Positions 33,562-42,386 of a stretch of 64,000 nucleotides of DNA are shown piece by piece; within the stretch, counting starts at the first letter, position 1, and each line of letters opens with the position of its first letter. Made by a program: the position numbers and the translations under genes. The stretch is from Paranoxybacillus sp035645275 (GTDB lineage Bacteria; Bacillota; Bacilli; Bacillales; Anoxybacillaceae). Location of the stretch: contig DASQMX010000026.1 in the NCBI GenBank assembly GCA_035645275.1, positions 806,001 to 870,000 of the forward strand. Reading direction: 5' to 3'. The notes under the pieces were generated by a model. The model made no database searches and was not told where the DNA came from. It worked only from the letters and a program-made list of their open reading frames with translations.

Positions 33562-35493
33562 TTAACGGCGCACTTCTACTTTCAACGCAGCGATAAAATC
33601 GTTCAGTGCGACTGTTTCGCTCTTCTGTTCACCGTATTTTCGCACATTGACAGAGTTGTCCTTCATTTCGTTATCGCCGACAACAAGCATGTAAGGAATT
33701 TTTTGCATTTGCGCTTCACGGATTTTGTAGCCGATTTTCTCGTCGCGCTCGTCCACTTCTACACGGAATCCTTCGGCCTGCAGCTGCTCTTTCACCGCGT
33801 AAGCGTAGTCGGCATGAACCGCCGGCGAAACTGGAATGACTTGCACTTGAACAGGAGCAAGCCAAGTTGGAAACGCGCCTTTATACTCTTCAATTAGGAA
33901 AGCAACGAAGCGTTCCATCGTCGAAACGACGCCGCGATGAATAACAACCGGGCGATGCGGTTTACCGTCCTCACCAATATATGTTAAATCAAAGCGTTCC
34001 GGCAATAAGAAGTCGAGCTGAACAGTTGATAATGTTTCGTCTTTTCCAAGCGCCGTGCGCACTTGCACGTCTAATTTTGGACCGTAGAATGCCGCTTCGC
34101 CTTCTGCTTCATAATATTCAAGACCTAATTCGTCCATCGCTTCTTTCAGCATGCTTTGCGCTTTTTCCCACATCGCATCATCGTCATAATATTTTTCTTT
34201 ATCGTGCGGATCGCGATAAGAAAGACGGAACGAGTAATCGTTTAACCCAAAGTCTTTGTAAACTTCCATGATTAAGTTCACAACGCGTTTAAACTCGTCT
34301 TTAATTTGATCCGGCCGGACGAAAATATGGGCATCATTGAGTGTCATTCCACGCACGCGCTGAAGCCCAGTAAGCGCTCCTGACATTTCATAGCGGTGCA
34401 TTGTTCCGAGTTCAGCAATACGAATTGGCAATTCACGGTAGCTATGAATTTTATTTTTATAAATCATCATATGATGCGGACAGTTCATCGGACGGAGCAC
34501 AAGCTGCTCATTGTCCATCTCCATCACCGGGAACATTCCGTCTTTATAATGATCCCAGTGGCCGGAAGTTTTATATAGCTCCACACTTCCAAGCACTGGT
34601 GTATATACATGTTGGTATCCTAGAGCAATCTCTTTATCAACAATGTATCTTTCAATAATACGGCGGATTGTCGCCCCTTTTGGCAGCCAAAGCGGCAACC
34701 CTTGTCCTACTTTTTGAGAAGTTGTGAATAGGTCCAACTCTTTTCCTAATTTGCGATGATCGCGCTCTTTTGCTTCCTGCAACAGACGAAGATGTTCTTC
34801 AAGGTCTTCTTTTTTGAAAAACGCTGTACCGTAAATGCGTTGCAACATTTTGTTTTTGCTGTCGCCGCGCCAGTAAGCTCCGGCAATACTTAACAGTTTA
34901 AACTCTTTAATTTTTCCTGTTGAAGGTACGTGTACCCCGCGGCAAAGATCGAAAAATTCGCCTTGTTCATAAATAGAGACTACTTCTCCCTCTGGAATAT
35001 CGTTAATTAACTCTAACTTTAAGTTATCACCGATTTCCTCGTAACGGCGAATCGCTTCCTCGCGACTTACTTCTTTGCGGACAATTTCTAAGTTTTCTTT
35101 GACAATTTTCTGCATTTCTTTTTCAATCTTTGGAAGGTCTTCCGGTGTTAACGATTCTTCCATGTCAATGTCGTAGTAGAAGCCGTTTTCAATAACAGGG
35201 CCAACGCCAAGTTTTACATTTTTGTAAAGGCGTTTAATCGCTTGCGCCATAAGATGTGCTGTACTGTGTCGCAAAATTTCCAATGCTTCCGGCATGTCTT
35301 GTGTAACGATGGTAATGGCTCCGTCCTCATAAATCGGCGTGCGCAAATCAATGAGTTTATCGTTTAATTTTCCGGCAATTGCCTTTTTCTTTAAACCTGG
35401 ACTGATCGATGCAGCAATGTCCTCTGTTGTTGTTCCCTTAGGAAACTCCTTTACTGCACCATCAGGGAATGTAATTTTTACTACATCTGACAT
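33562..35493 (-). CDS. thrS: Threonine--tRNA ligase
   Basis: A 643-residue ThrRS: TGS domain (about 1-62), editing domain with LRHSTAHLMAQAIKRLY and LCRGVHVPSTG, and class II core with motif 2 (ELGTMHRYEMSGALTGLQRV), the zinc-site region RPMNCPHHMMIYKN and motif 3 (HRGVVSTMERFVAFLIEE). The C-terminal anticodon-binding domain (VQVQVIPVSPAVHADYA) follows. The true N-terminus is MSDVVKITFPDGAVKEF at 35493; a longer open frame runs back into the T-box terminator. Controlled by a Thr T-box leader. Confidence 0.98.
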   Translation of the reverse strand: MSDVVKITFPDGAVKEFPKGTTTEDIAASISPGLKKKAIAGKLNDKLIDLRTPIYEDGAITIVTQDMPEALEILRHSTAHLMAQAIKRLYKNVKLGVGPVIENGFYYDIDMEESLTPEDLPKIEKEMQKIVKENLEIVRKEVSREEAIRRYEEIGDNLKLELINDIPEGEVVSIYEQGEFFDLCRGVHVPSTGKIKEFKLLSIAGAYWRGDSKNKMLQRIYGTAFFKKEDLEEHLRLLQEAKERDHRKLGKELDLFTTSQKVGQGLPLWLPKGATIRRIIERYIVDKEIALGYQHVYTPVLGSVELYKTSGHWDHYKDGMFPVMEMDNEQLVLRPMNCPHHMMIYKNKIHSYRELPIRIAELGTMHRYEMSGALTGLQRVRGMTLNDAHIFVRPDQIKDEFKRVVNLIMEVYKDFGLNDYSFRLSYRDPHDKEKYYDDDAMWEKAQSMLKEAMDELGLEYYEAEGEAAFYGPKLDVQVRTALGKDETLSTVQLDFLLPERFDLTYIGEDGKPHRPVVIHRGVVSTMERFVAFLIEEYKGAFPTWLAPVQVQVIPVSPAVHADYAYAVKEQLQAEGFRVEVDERDEKIGYKIREAQMQKIPYMLVVGDNEMKDNSVNVRKYGEQKSETVALNDFIAALKVEVRR

Positions 35494-35519
35494 CACTATT
35501 TCACTCCTTTTTGATTTAA

Positions 35520-35826
35520 ATTCAAATAAAAAACTCGTCCCTAAACAAGGGACGAGTTGGTTTCGTGGTTCCACCCTTTTTCCCATCGCTCATAGGAAAA
35601 GACACTTCTCCCCTTGAAACGATGGCTCAACTGATATAACGGTGCTTACCGTCAGCAATTACTTAATGGAAACGTCCCATTGTTCACTGCTGAAGTTTAG
35701 AGGTGGTAAGCGTATTTTTCGTGTTAGGAAGGTTCCAGCCTATGCCTTCCCTCTCTGGAAACCGTAAAAATACACCCATGTCCTCATCATAACTTTTTTC
35801 GTTATTTCATTTTTCGGAAACTTATG
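35520..35826 (-). ncRNA. T-box riboswitch (tRNA-Thr) of thrS
   Basis: Minus-strand T-box sequence GGGTGGAACCACG at 35564-35576. It is followed by the terminator CTCGTCCCTTG / TAGGGACGAG with a T6 tail (about 35527-35558). A stem I segment GCTTACCACC at about 35702-35711 supplies an ACC (Thr) specifier. The leader occupies nearly the whole 364-base gap between thrS and ytxC. Confidence 0.95.
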
Positions 35827-35832
35827 TACGTA

Positions 35833-35861
35833 ATTATAGAGTGATTAACGCCGAAAATCAA
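35833..35861 (-). promoter_or_regulatory. Sigma-A promoter of thrS
   Basis: Minus-strand -35 TTGATT (35856-35861) and -10 TATAAT (35833-35838), 17-bp spacing, upstream of the T-box. The -35 overlaps the end of ytxC. Confidence 0.85.
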
Positions 35862-36730
35862 GTACTGTTATCTAATCTTTTTACAATAAGCTTGTTTACT
35901 TTGGAAAAAAAATCAATATCACAAAGCTTTAATCGTTCTTGAAAGATATTTTGAATCGTTTGAACCATCCCATCATCTGAATTCCCAGTATATAAGTAAA
36001 TGGTTTTTGGGGCAATAGACACAAGCGGAGCTAACACGGATGAGTCAATATACATCGGCTGATTAATAATTAACGTACGATCAATCAACTTTCTTAACTC
36101 TTTTGCAGAAATTTCACAGAAATACTCGTCATAAAAAGTAAATGTTGACTCTTTATGCAATAAATGAATGATGCTTAATTTCGCTGGTCTGGATACTAAA
36201 CAATCACGCAATGTTTGAATAAAATTTTGGTATTCCTGTTCCAGCTTGTATTCATCAATTGCTAGTTCAACGTAATGCAGCAGCCGTTCTTTATATTTTC
36301 TTAGGCGAAAATATAAAAATGATTCAAACGAAAAAGAAATATCATCGCTTAAAAATTCTGTCAGCGCTTGTTTAATGAAAGCTTCTCTCGATTCAGTCTG
36401 CTGTTTTCCATTCCGATAATCATACCGCTCTCCATCAATAAATGAATGGGCCAGCTGTAAAATTTGTTGCTGTTCCTCGACATTCTTATAGTGAAAATCA
36501 TGAAAAATGATTGATAAAAGCAAACGATCTTCGATAAAGCGAGTTATAAAGTTCGTCATTGCTGGAATGACAATGGTTTGAATCATTTCCATCGCTTTTT
36601 TATCTATATGAATTGTAATTCGCTTATCCCCATCATATGTAAAACAAAGGGATGGTTCGTTTTTATATGCTTTTAAAACAGCAAATAGTTTTTCTGCATC
36701 GTTTGTTTGTTCAAAATAAATTTTAATCAA
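35858..36730 (-). CDS. ytxC: Sporulation protein YtxC family
   Basis: A 290-residue soluble, mainly helical protein with no signal peptide. Its position between dnaI and thrS and features such as FLYFRLRKYKERLLHYVELA and QEYQNFIQTLRDCL match the YtxC family, annotated as a putative sporulation protein of unknown mechanism. GGGGGGAC lies upstream of the ATG at 36730. It follows dnaI by about 90 bp, with a weak hairpin (AAGCC / GGCTT, T6) between. Confidence 0.85.
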   Translation of the reverse strand: MIKIYFEQTNDAEKLFAVLKAYKNEPSLCFTYDGDKRITIHIDKKAMEMIQTIVIPAMTNFITRFIEDRLLLSIIFHDFHYKNVEEQQQILQLAHSFIDGERYDYRNGKQQTESREAFIKQALTEFLSDDISFSFESFLYFRLRKYKERLLHYVELAIDEYKLEQEYQNFIQTLRDCLVSRPAKLSIIHLLHKESTFTFYDEYFCEISAKELRKLIDRTLIINQPMYIDSSVLAPLVSIAPKTIYLYTGNSDDGMVQTIQNIFQERLKLCDIDFFSKVNKLIVKRLDNST

Positions 36731-36820
36731 GGTTGTCCCCCCTTTATTTGTGAATACTTGTTCTTATATATATGGGAGGACACGGCATTTTAGAATAAAA
36801 AAGCCAAGCATGAAGCGGCT

Positions 36821-37774
36821 TTAGATTTCAATCCGGCGATTTTTTCCTTTAATTTCAACAGGTTGCGCCAAATATTGGATTCGTTCCATAATTCTTGCTG
36901 CTTTCACTTTTTCTTCTTCTCCGCGTTGTGAGTAAGTAAAATGATGCGCAAGCCGCTGAAAGTCGAAATTAGACGTAAAAAATGTTGGTAGGTTCTCCAG
37001 CATACGGTATTGAAGAATCGGTCCGAGAATATCGTCACGCAGCCAGCTTGACATCGATTCAGCACCGATATCATCCAACATTAAAACCGGCACTTTTTTT
37101 ACATAATCAAGTTTCTCGTTAATCGTTTGATCTTGGAGAGAGCTTTTTAGTTCTCTGAAGAACTCTGGGACATATACAAGAAGCGATGGCACATTTTTCT
37201 TCGCAAGCGCGTTCGCAATCGCTCCAAGAATATACGTCTTCCCCACACCGAATGATCCGTACAAATACAGCCCCTTCATTTTTTTCTTTGGTTCATATTC
37301 CGAAACAAATTTTTCCGCCAATTCGATCGCTTTCACTCGCGATTCATTTGTTTTTCCATCTTCGACTAACTCAATATCAGAAAATGACGCATTTAAAATT
37401 TCCCTTGGCACAAAAATACTTTGAATCAAAGACTCTTGTCTTTTTCGTTCGTCATGCTTTACTTTCGCCGGACAACGCTCGTATTGAAGATCGATCATAT
37501 TTCCCTGAACGACAAGATGAGGATGATATCCTTTTAAAATGTTTTTGCATTGGTCAAGGCTCAGACATTGCTTGCAGTTTTGGTTCTGTCCGATAAACTC
37601 GTATAGCCTCATTAAACTGCGGTCTACCATTTCTTCGGTAATAACGTGTTGGTGTTGCTGTAAAAATGAACGAACTTCCGGATGGGATAGCACTTCTTTT
37701 TTTAGTTGTTCGTACCGTTTTTTAAAGTCTTCACGATTGATTAGCTTGCTCAATGTTTCATTAATGGGTTGCAT
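36821..37774 (-). CDS. dnaI: Primosomal protein DnaI (helicase loader)
   Basis: A 317-residue AAA+ ATPase that loads the replicative helicase DnaC (E. coli DnaB equivalent). The N-terminal helicase-interaction domain has a Cys/His zinc site (NCKQCLSLDQCKN, GYHPHLVV). The C-terminal ATPase has Walker A (LYGSFGVGKTYILGA), Walker B (VPVLMLDDIGAE) and sensor TFFTSNFDF. The start MQPINETLSKLI at 37774 fits the family; the ribosome site is modest. It is 27 bp after dnaB and cotranscribed with it. Confidence 0.96.
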   Translation of the reverse strand: MQPINETLSKLINREDFKKRYEQLKKEVLSHPEVRSFLQQHQHVITEEMVDRSLMRLYEFIGQNQNCKQCLSLDQCKNILKGYHPHLVVQGNMIDLQYERCPAKVKHDERKRQESLIQSIFVPREILNASFSDIELVEDGKTNESRVKAIELAEKFVSEYEPKKKMKGLYLYGSFGVGKTYILGAIANALAKKNVPSLLVYVPEFFRELKSSLQDQTINEKLDYVKKVPVLMLDDIGAESMSSWLRDDILGPILQYRMLENLPTFFTSNFDFQRLAHHFTYSQRGEEEKVKAARIMERIQYLAQPVEIKGKNRRIEI

Positions 37775-37801
37775 CGTTCTCACATCCTAACTGACATCGA
37801 A

Positions 37802-39214
37802 TTACTGCCCTTGATCGTCACGATATTTTTTTAATTTTTCTTCTAATTCCCGTCGTTTTGCTTCTAAATCATGCTCTTCTTCCTTGCTTTCGCTTTCTTT
37901 TTGGCTGTAATCCATATTTAGCCAATCTGGCAACAGTTCTTTACGAATGACTTTTTTGCGTCCCTTTTGCGCTTTTTCTTTTTCGCTCGCCCATTTTTGA
38001 TATTCCCTTGCTTCGCGTTTTGCTAATTCCATCGCTTCTTTCACTGTGCGAATCTTTTTCCGCGCCCAATGGCTTGCAATCTTCTCTACATATGCTTTAG
38101 AAAGCTTCATATCCGTACGCAACATGACATAGTAAATCAGTACATTTACAACACCTGGCAGCAGCTTTTGATGAAACATCACATCTTCAATAATTTGCAA
38201 ATCGCTTAACGATGGCTCTGCACCACCTGAAATATCCATCAGCAGTTGGCGCGGCGAAATCGTTTCTAACTGTTTGATTAACTGTTCTTCTTTTGTTTTC
38301 GGTTCGACATCCGTCATTGTTCGATATAGCTGCGGCTGAACACGCGTGCTTAAGTGAGGCAATGATTCTCCATGTTCAAATCGATACCATTCACGAGCTG
38401 CCTTTCTTAAAGCATCTATATCAATATGTTCATAAGGGTCAATAACGCTGATGACAAGTTTTTGCATATCAAGCGGTCCAATTCCGTATAAAAAAGCGAG
38501 CTTTTTTATCGCATCTTTCACTTTTGCATTGATTGCCCGCTTTGGAACCATGTTGGCTGAAAGACCTGCGAAAAACAAATCAAAATCAAATACATCATCC
38601 GTAATGTCATATTCACTTTTTTCATTGCGTCCGACATATTCATAACCGTTTGCTAAAACTAAGTCTTCTTTTGTTTCATCATTAACAGTTGCGACCATTT
38701 GCTCAGGATGAACAGAATAAAAAATTTCATTAAAGGAGCGGGTGATAGAAGAAAATTTAGACATATCAACGGTTGAGGTTGAGAAAAATTGCTTGAGCTT
38801 GTTAAATTTACTTTTCCCGACGCGATTATATAGAAAAATGTTTAATACTCCATCGGTAAAAAACTGTTCCGGTGTTAACGGCGCCTGCAGTTCATAAATA
38901 AACATTCGCTCGTCTTGTTCATGATTGACATATGTTTTTAACAAGCCGATCCCTTCTAGTTTCAGGCGTTCTTGGTAAATTTCTTTCAAGCTGCACTGCA
39001 TGATCGCCATTAAACTATGATGTGTTGTTTCCTCTCCCCAAAGCTGATGTTGTTCTAATTCGCTCCATAACGTCATATATAAACTATACGCTCGACAGCC
39101 AATTAAAGGCTGATACAATAATGTTAGAACTTTTCTATCAAAGTCATGCAATATACTGTTACTCCGCACAACGTAGCGATCAACAGGAATAAGTTCTTTC
39201 CAATGGTGTTCCAT
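37802..39214 (-). CDS. dnaB: Replication initiation and membrane attachment protein DnaB
   Basis: A 470-residue Firmicute DnaB (not the helicase). It shares DnaD/DnaB homology domains: DDBH1 (residues about 20-190, VLTLLYQPLIGCRAYSLY) and DDBH2 (about 320-400, LPGVVNVLIYYVMLRTDMKL). A highly charged tail rich in Lys/Glu ends the protein. It cooperates with DnaD and DnaI in helicase loading at oriC and at restart sites. The ATG at 39214 has a weak AAAGG site; an nrdR terminator lies just upstream. Confidence 0.96.
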   Translation of the reverse strand: MEHHWKELIPVDRYVVRSNSILHDFDRKVLTLLYQPLIGCRAYSLYMTLWSELEQHQLWGEETTHHSLMAIMQCSLKEIYQERLKLEGIGLLKTYVNHEQDERMFIYELQAPLTPEQFFTDGVLNIFLYNRVGKSKFNKLKQFFSTSTVDMSKFSSITRSFNEIFYSVHPEQMVATVNDETKEDLVLANGYEYVGRNEKSEYDITDDVFDFDLFFAGLSANMVPKRAINAKVKDAIKKLAFLYGIGPLDMQKLVISVIDPYEHIDIDALRKAAREWYRFEHGESLPHLSTRVQPQLYRTMTDVEPKTKEEQLIKQLETISPRQLLMDISGGAEPSLSDLQIIEDVMFHQKLLPGVVNVLIYYVMLRTDMKLSKAYVEKIASHWARKKIRTVKEAMELAKREAREYQKWASEKEKAQKGRKKVIRKELLPDWLNMDYSQKESESKEEEHDLEAKRRELEEKLKKYRDDQGQ

Positions 39215-39241
39215 AATATCGACCTTTCAGTATATACTTAT

Positions 39242-39269
39242 AAAAAAAGAGCCTAAATAGCTCTTTAAC
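39242..39269 (-). terminator. Hairpin after nrdR
   Basis: AAAGAGC / GCTCTTT stem of 7 bp with a 7-base loop and a T7 tail, starting at the nrdR stop codon and lying 30 bp before dnaB. Confidence 0.7.
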
Positions 39270-39726
39270 GTTGCTCTTTTTTGATTAACTCTTTTAATTC
39301 TTCAATAAAGACGTTTAAGTCTTTAAACTGACGATACACCGAAGCAAAGCGGACATAGGCCACTTCATCTACTTTTGACAAACTCTCCATCACCATCTCG
39401 CCAATTGTTTCGCTTTTTACTTCTGCTATACCTTGATTCCGCAACTCTTTTTCTATTTCTTGCGTAATTTGTTCAAGTTGTTCTAAAGCGACCGGACGCT
39501 TTTCACATGCTTTAATAAGGCCGCGCAAAATTTTATCGCGTCGAAACTCTTCTCGTGTTCCTTCTTTCTTGACAACGATAAGCGGCATCTCTTCCACTTT
39601 TTCAAATGTCGTAAAGCGAAAATGACATTGCTCGCACTCCCGTCTGCGACGAATGGAACGTCCTTCTTCAACAGGCCGCGAATCCAACACCCTTGTGCCG
39701 TTATATTGACACGATGGACATTTCAT
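39265..39726 (-). CDS. nrdR: Transcriptional repressor NrdR
   Basis: A 153-residue regulator of ribonucleotide reductase genes. The N-terminal zinc ribbon (MKCPSCQYNGTRVLDSRP, then RRECEQCHFRFTTFE) supplies four Cys. The ATP-cone domain follows (about 47-137, IVVKKEGTREEFRRDKIL). It binds NrdR boxes when dATP/ATP are bound. The start at 39726 has GGAGATGG upstream; the frame stays open upstream but without a plausible start. Upstream of dnaB as in B. subtilis. Confidence 0.97.
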   Translation of the reverse strand: MKCPSCQYNGTRVLDSRPVEEGRSIRRRRECEQCHFRFTTFEKVEEMPLIVVKKEGTREEFRRDKILRGLIKACEKRPVALEQLEQITQEIEKELRNQGIAEVKSETIGEMVMESLSKVDEVAYVRFASVYRQFKDLNVFIEELKELIKKEQR

Positions 39727-39820
39727 ATAACCATCTCCGTTTTGTTTTTTACTCCTAATTTTATCATAATCGAAACAATCGGCTATATACAAGAGATTGA
39801 CAGAGCGATCAAGCAGCAGT

Positions 39821-40225
39821 TTACATGTCAGCGTTGATTCCAGATCCAATATAAGTAAGATGTTGATCCAGTTTTTTATACATATCTAAAATCACATTGC
39901 GGCTAAATCCAAAATCAAATGGTAAAAGTTTTGTTTCCGTTGTTACCGAAAAATCAATCGCTGTTTCAAATGGACGAACAGAAATCACAGTAATGACCAT
40001 AAACGCCTTTTTTCCTTTAGAAACCGCTACACTAAGTTCACCACGTTCCTCAGAAACAGAAAGAAGTTTAAAATGAGGTGATTTCTCGATAATTTCTTTG
40101 ACTGTCTTTAAGGCATTGGCTGCTGTTGTTTTATAATAGCGGCTTCGTAACTGCTCATCTTGATGATTCTCTTGTGTTTCACAATGATTGGCAAGCAAAT
40201 TTTTCACTTTTTGAAAAATATTCAC
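39821..40225 (-). CDS. Conserved cytosolic protein of unknown function
   Basis: A 134-residue soluble protein with no signal or membrane span. The start VNIFQKVKNLLANHCETQ at GTG 40225, with AAGGAG 12 bases upstream, is preferred over a GTG at 40285 that lacks a site. It contains SRYYKTTAANALKTVKEII followed by a beta-rich C-terminal half (GELSVAVSKGKKAFMVITVI). Relatives are annotated only as cytosolic protein in Geobacillus and allies. It lies between speD and nrdR, behind the speD terminator. Confidence 0.75.
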   Translation of the reverse strand: MNIFQKVKNLLANHCETQENHQDEQLRSRYYKTTAANALKTVKEIIEKSPHFKLLSVSEERGELSVAVSKGKKAFMVITVISVRPFETAIDFSVTTETKLLPFDFGFSRNVILDMYKKLDQHLTYIGSGINADM

Positions 40226-40294
40226 CTTATTTGCCCACTCCTTAATCAAACGTTCGATCGATTCCCTTACAACATAATCATACACAAAAACGAT

Positions 40295-40326
40295 AAAAAA
40301 GAGGTGCAGAATCTACACCTCTTTTT
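40295..40326 (-). terminator. Terminator after speD
   Basis: AAAAAAGAGGTG / CACCTCTTTTT, a perfect 11-bp stem with a 9-base loop, flanked by A and T runs; ends 12 bp after the speD stop and may work in both directions. Confidence 0.92.
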
Positions 40327-40337
40327 ACTCGAAGTTA

Positions 40338-40718
40338 TTATAAAGCTTTTACTTGTTTTTGATTTAACTCAATTGGTTTCATACCTCGCGTAATGAAAGT
40401 TGTTTCGCGAGTTTGTGCTCCTAATGCTTCAGCAATGTAATCAGCAGCGATATTTGGATCTAAATCACCGCAAGTATAAACATCGATGCTAGCATAACCA
40501 TGTTCAGGGAAGCTGTGAATAGTCAAGTGAGATTCAGAAATAATAACTACTCCACTAACCCCCTGCGGAGCGAATTTGTGGAAAGCAACTTCACGAATTT
40601 CCGCTCCAGATTTTAGTGCTGCATCAACAAACGTTTTTTCAATAAAATCAATATCATTCAGCTTATCAAATTCGCATCCCCATAATTCAGAGATAACGTG
40701 ACGACCCATTGTATCCAT
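40338..40718 (-). CDS. speD: S-adenosylmethionine decarboxylase proenzyme
   Basis: A 126-residue prokaryotic class 1B AdoMetDC for spermidine synthesis. It self-cleaves between Glu and Ser in VVIISESHLTIHSFPEHGY to make a pyruvoyl group; the catalytic His and the Cys in DVYTCGDLD are present. It is nearly identical to B. subtilis SpeD (126 residues). The ATG at 40718 has GGGGG nine bases upstream. The transcript has a leader of roughly 140-150 nt from a good sigma-A promoter. Confidence 0.98.
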   Translation of the reverse strand: MDTMGRHVISELWGCEFDKLNDIDFIEKTFVDAALKSGAEIREVAFHKFAPQGVSGVVIISESHLTIHSFPEHGYASIDVYTCGDLDPNIAADYIAEALGAQTRETTFITRGMKPIELNQKQVKAL

Positions 40719-40871
40719 CTGAATAATCCCCCTTTAATATTTTTTAAAAAATAATCATGAATTTCTTTTGCATAATGGCATGTACAACTACCACGGGGGA
40801 AAGTTAGTCCAAAGAGGTCCTAACCCTTTAAGTAGTCACATTACCGTGCGTTTAAGAAGTTCACGAGACAT

Positions 40872-40900
40872 AGTATACTTTGTTTGTATTTTTTTTGCAA
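40872..40900 (-). promoter_or_regulatory. Sigma-A promoter of speD
   Basis: Minus-strand -35 TTGCAA (40895-40900) and -10 TATACT (40872-40877), 17-bp spacing. It implies a 5' leader of about 145 nt that can form a hairpin (GTTAG ... CTAAC) near 40805-40830. Confidence 0.75.
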
Positions 40901-40974
40901 CACACTTTTTTAATTTTTTTTTTGCTAATAAGCACATTTTTGGTTGGAGTGACTCAACCAAAAGGCTTCCTCAA

Positions 40975-41078
40975 AAACAAAGGGTCAGACCCCACAACCA
41001 CAATAAATCCGTACACCATGTTTGAGCATGGGCAGGATCTATTGTAAATCGTGCGTGAGGTCAACCCCTTATACATGA
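40975..41078. repeat. Dispersed palindromic repeat, copy G
   Basis: Inner arms AAAGGGTCAGACCCCACA / TGCGTGAGGTCAACCCCTTAT, centre CACAATAAATCC ... GGATCTATTGT. The outer arm is degraded (AAGGCTTCCTC / ACATGAG). Like copy D it carries GGGTC where most copies carry GTGTC. It lies between the speD promoter and the cloverleaf element. Confidence 0.8.
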
Positions 41079-41123
41079 GTATTGATTATCCATTATTTAA
41101 TAACTATTTTCTCGGTGATTCAC

Positions 41124-41263
41124 GCTTTTCTGCCGTGCTCTCCGAACGGAGAATGCCGGCGGACAAATCCATTTGTCCGCAAAGCGTTCTCCGTTCGGGT
41201 TAGGCATGCGGGCGCATGCCCAGTCAGCTAAGCGCAACGCTTAGCTGACTTTGGCAGAAAAGC
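41124..41263. repeat. Four-way-junction palindromic element (cloverleaf-like)
   Basis: A 140-bp element of nested perfect hairpins. The outer stem is GCTTTTCTGCC / GGCAGAAAAGC (11 bp, 41124-41134 with 41253-41263). Arm 1 is CCGAACGGAGAATGC / GCGTTCTCCGTTCGG (one G-T), topped by a perfect 10-bp hairpin GCGGACAAAT / ATTTGTCCGC. Arm 2 is GGCATGCG / CGCATGCC with a 2-base loop (41203-41220). Arm 3 is AGTCAGCTAAGCG / CGCTTAGCTGACT with a 3-base loop (41222-41250). It is unrelated to the A-I repeats, has no coding frame, and is not a tRNA (wrong stem lengths, no CCA or anticodon arm). Confidence 0.9.
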
Positions 41264-41335
41264 TACTTAAATAAATCTGCTTTATCTGAATTTTATTGGT
41301 TCATCAACACACCTGGGCTCTTATAAGACAACTTC

Positions 41336-42364
41336 TCAAGCGCTTACCTGTAATTTTTCCATCATTTTGCTTGCTACTAAATTCGTTAAATCAACAACAC
41401 GGCATGAATAGCCCCATTCATTATCATACCAAGCCAATACTTTTACTTTGCGGTTTTCCATAACCATTGTAGATAGACCGTCAACGATGGCAGAATGCGG
41501 ATTGGTGTTAAAGTCAATCGATACAAGCGGTTCTGTTGTAAAATCAAGAATTCCTTTTAACTCTCCGTTTGCTGCATCAATGAATGCTTGGTTTACTTCG
41601 TCGACTGTTACATCTTGTTTTAAGTCAACAACCAAATCAACTAATGATACGTTCGGTGTTGGAACGCGGAGCGCCATGCCATGCAATTTTCCTTTTAGAT
41701 GCGGCAATACAAGCGATAACGCTTTTGCTGCACCTGTTGTTGTCGGAATAATAGATTGGGCGCATGAACGGGCGCGGCGCAAATCTTTATGCGGGTTATC
41801 AATATTTTTTTGGTCGTTTGTATATGCATGAACTGTTGTCATTAAGCCGTTTTCAATACCAAATTTTTGATCAAGCACTTTCACAACTGGAGCAAGGCAG
41901 TTTGTTGTACATGAAGCGTTCGAAATAATGAAATGATGATCTACATCGAGCATTTCTTCGTTTACACCCATAACAATTGTAATATCTTCATTTTTCCCCG
42001 GTGCTGTTAAGATGACGCGCTTTGCTCCCGCTTCTAAGTGAAGGCTTGCTTTTTCTTTTGAGTTAAATTTCCCTGTCGCTTCGATGACAATATCGATATC
42101 AAGCTCTTTCCAAGGAAGTTCTTTTGGATCGCGTGAACTTAACAATTTAACTTTTTTACCGTTTACTAAAAGACCGTCTTCTAAAGGAATTACCTCACCA
42201 GAAAATTTACCATGGTTAGAGTCATATTTTATTAAATGAGCTAACGTTTCAGGCGGATAGCTTGCATTAATCGCAACGATTTCAAAATTTTCCGCGTCAA
42301 CCGCACTGCGGAATACCATTCTTCCAATTCGTCCAAACCCATTAATCGCTACTTTCGCTTTCAT
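41336..42364 (-). CDS. gapB: Glyceraldehyde-3-phosphate dehydrogenase, gluconeogenic type
   Basis: A 342-residue GAPDH with the NAD(P) motif INGFGRIGRMVFR, the active-site Cys in SNASCTTNCLAP and ATTHVHAYTND-like TTVHAYTND. Position between speD and coaE, and the substrate-loop type, indicate GapB (NADP-preferring, gluconeogenic) rather than GapA. The start MKAKVAINGFG at 42364 has AGAGGAG upstream. Two CcpN boxes sit at its promoter, as in B. subtilis, where CcpN represses gapB during glycolysis. Confidence 0.96.
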   Translation of the reverse strand: MKAKVAINGFGRIGRMVFRSAVDAENFEIVAINASYPPETLAHLIKYDSNHGKFSGEVIPLEDGLLVNGKKVKLLSSRDPKELPWKELDIDIVIEATGKFNSKEKASLHLEAGAKRVILTAPGKNEDITIVMGVNEEMLDVDHHFIISNASCTTNCLAPVVKVLDQKFGIENGLMTTVHAYTNDQKNIDNPHKDLRRARSCAQSIIPTTTGAAKALSLVLPHLKGKLHGMALRVPTPNVSLVDLVVDLKQDVTVDEVNQAFIDAANGELKGILDFTTEPLVSIDFNTNPHSAIVDGLSTMVMENRKVKVLAWYDNEWGYSCRVVDLTNLVASKMMEKLQVSA

Positions 42365-42386
42365 TTTTATGTCTCCTCTCAAAATA

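Noticed and set aside
41124..41263. tRNA or tmRNA gene
   Set aside because: Although cloverleaf-shaped, stem lengths (11, 25, 8, 13 bp) and tiny loops do not fit a tRNA, and no anticodon loop, T-loop motif or CCA end is present.
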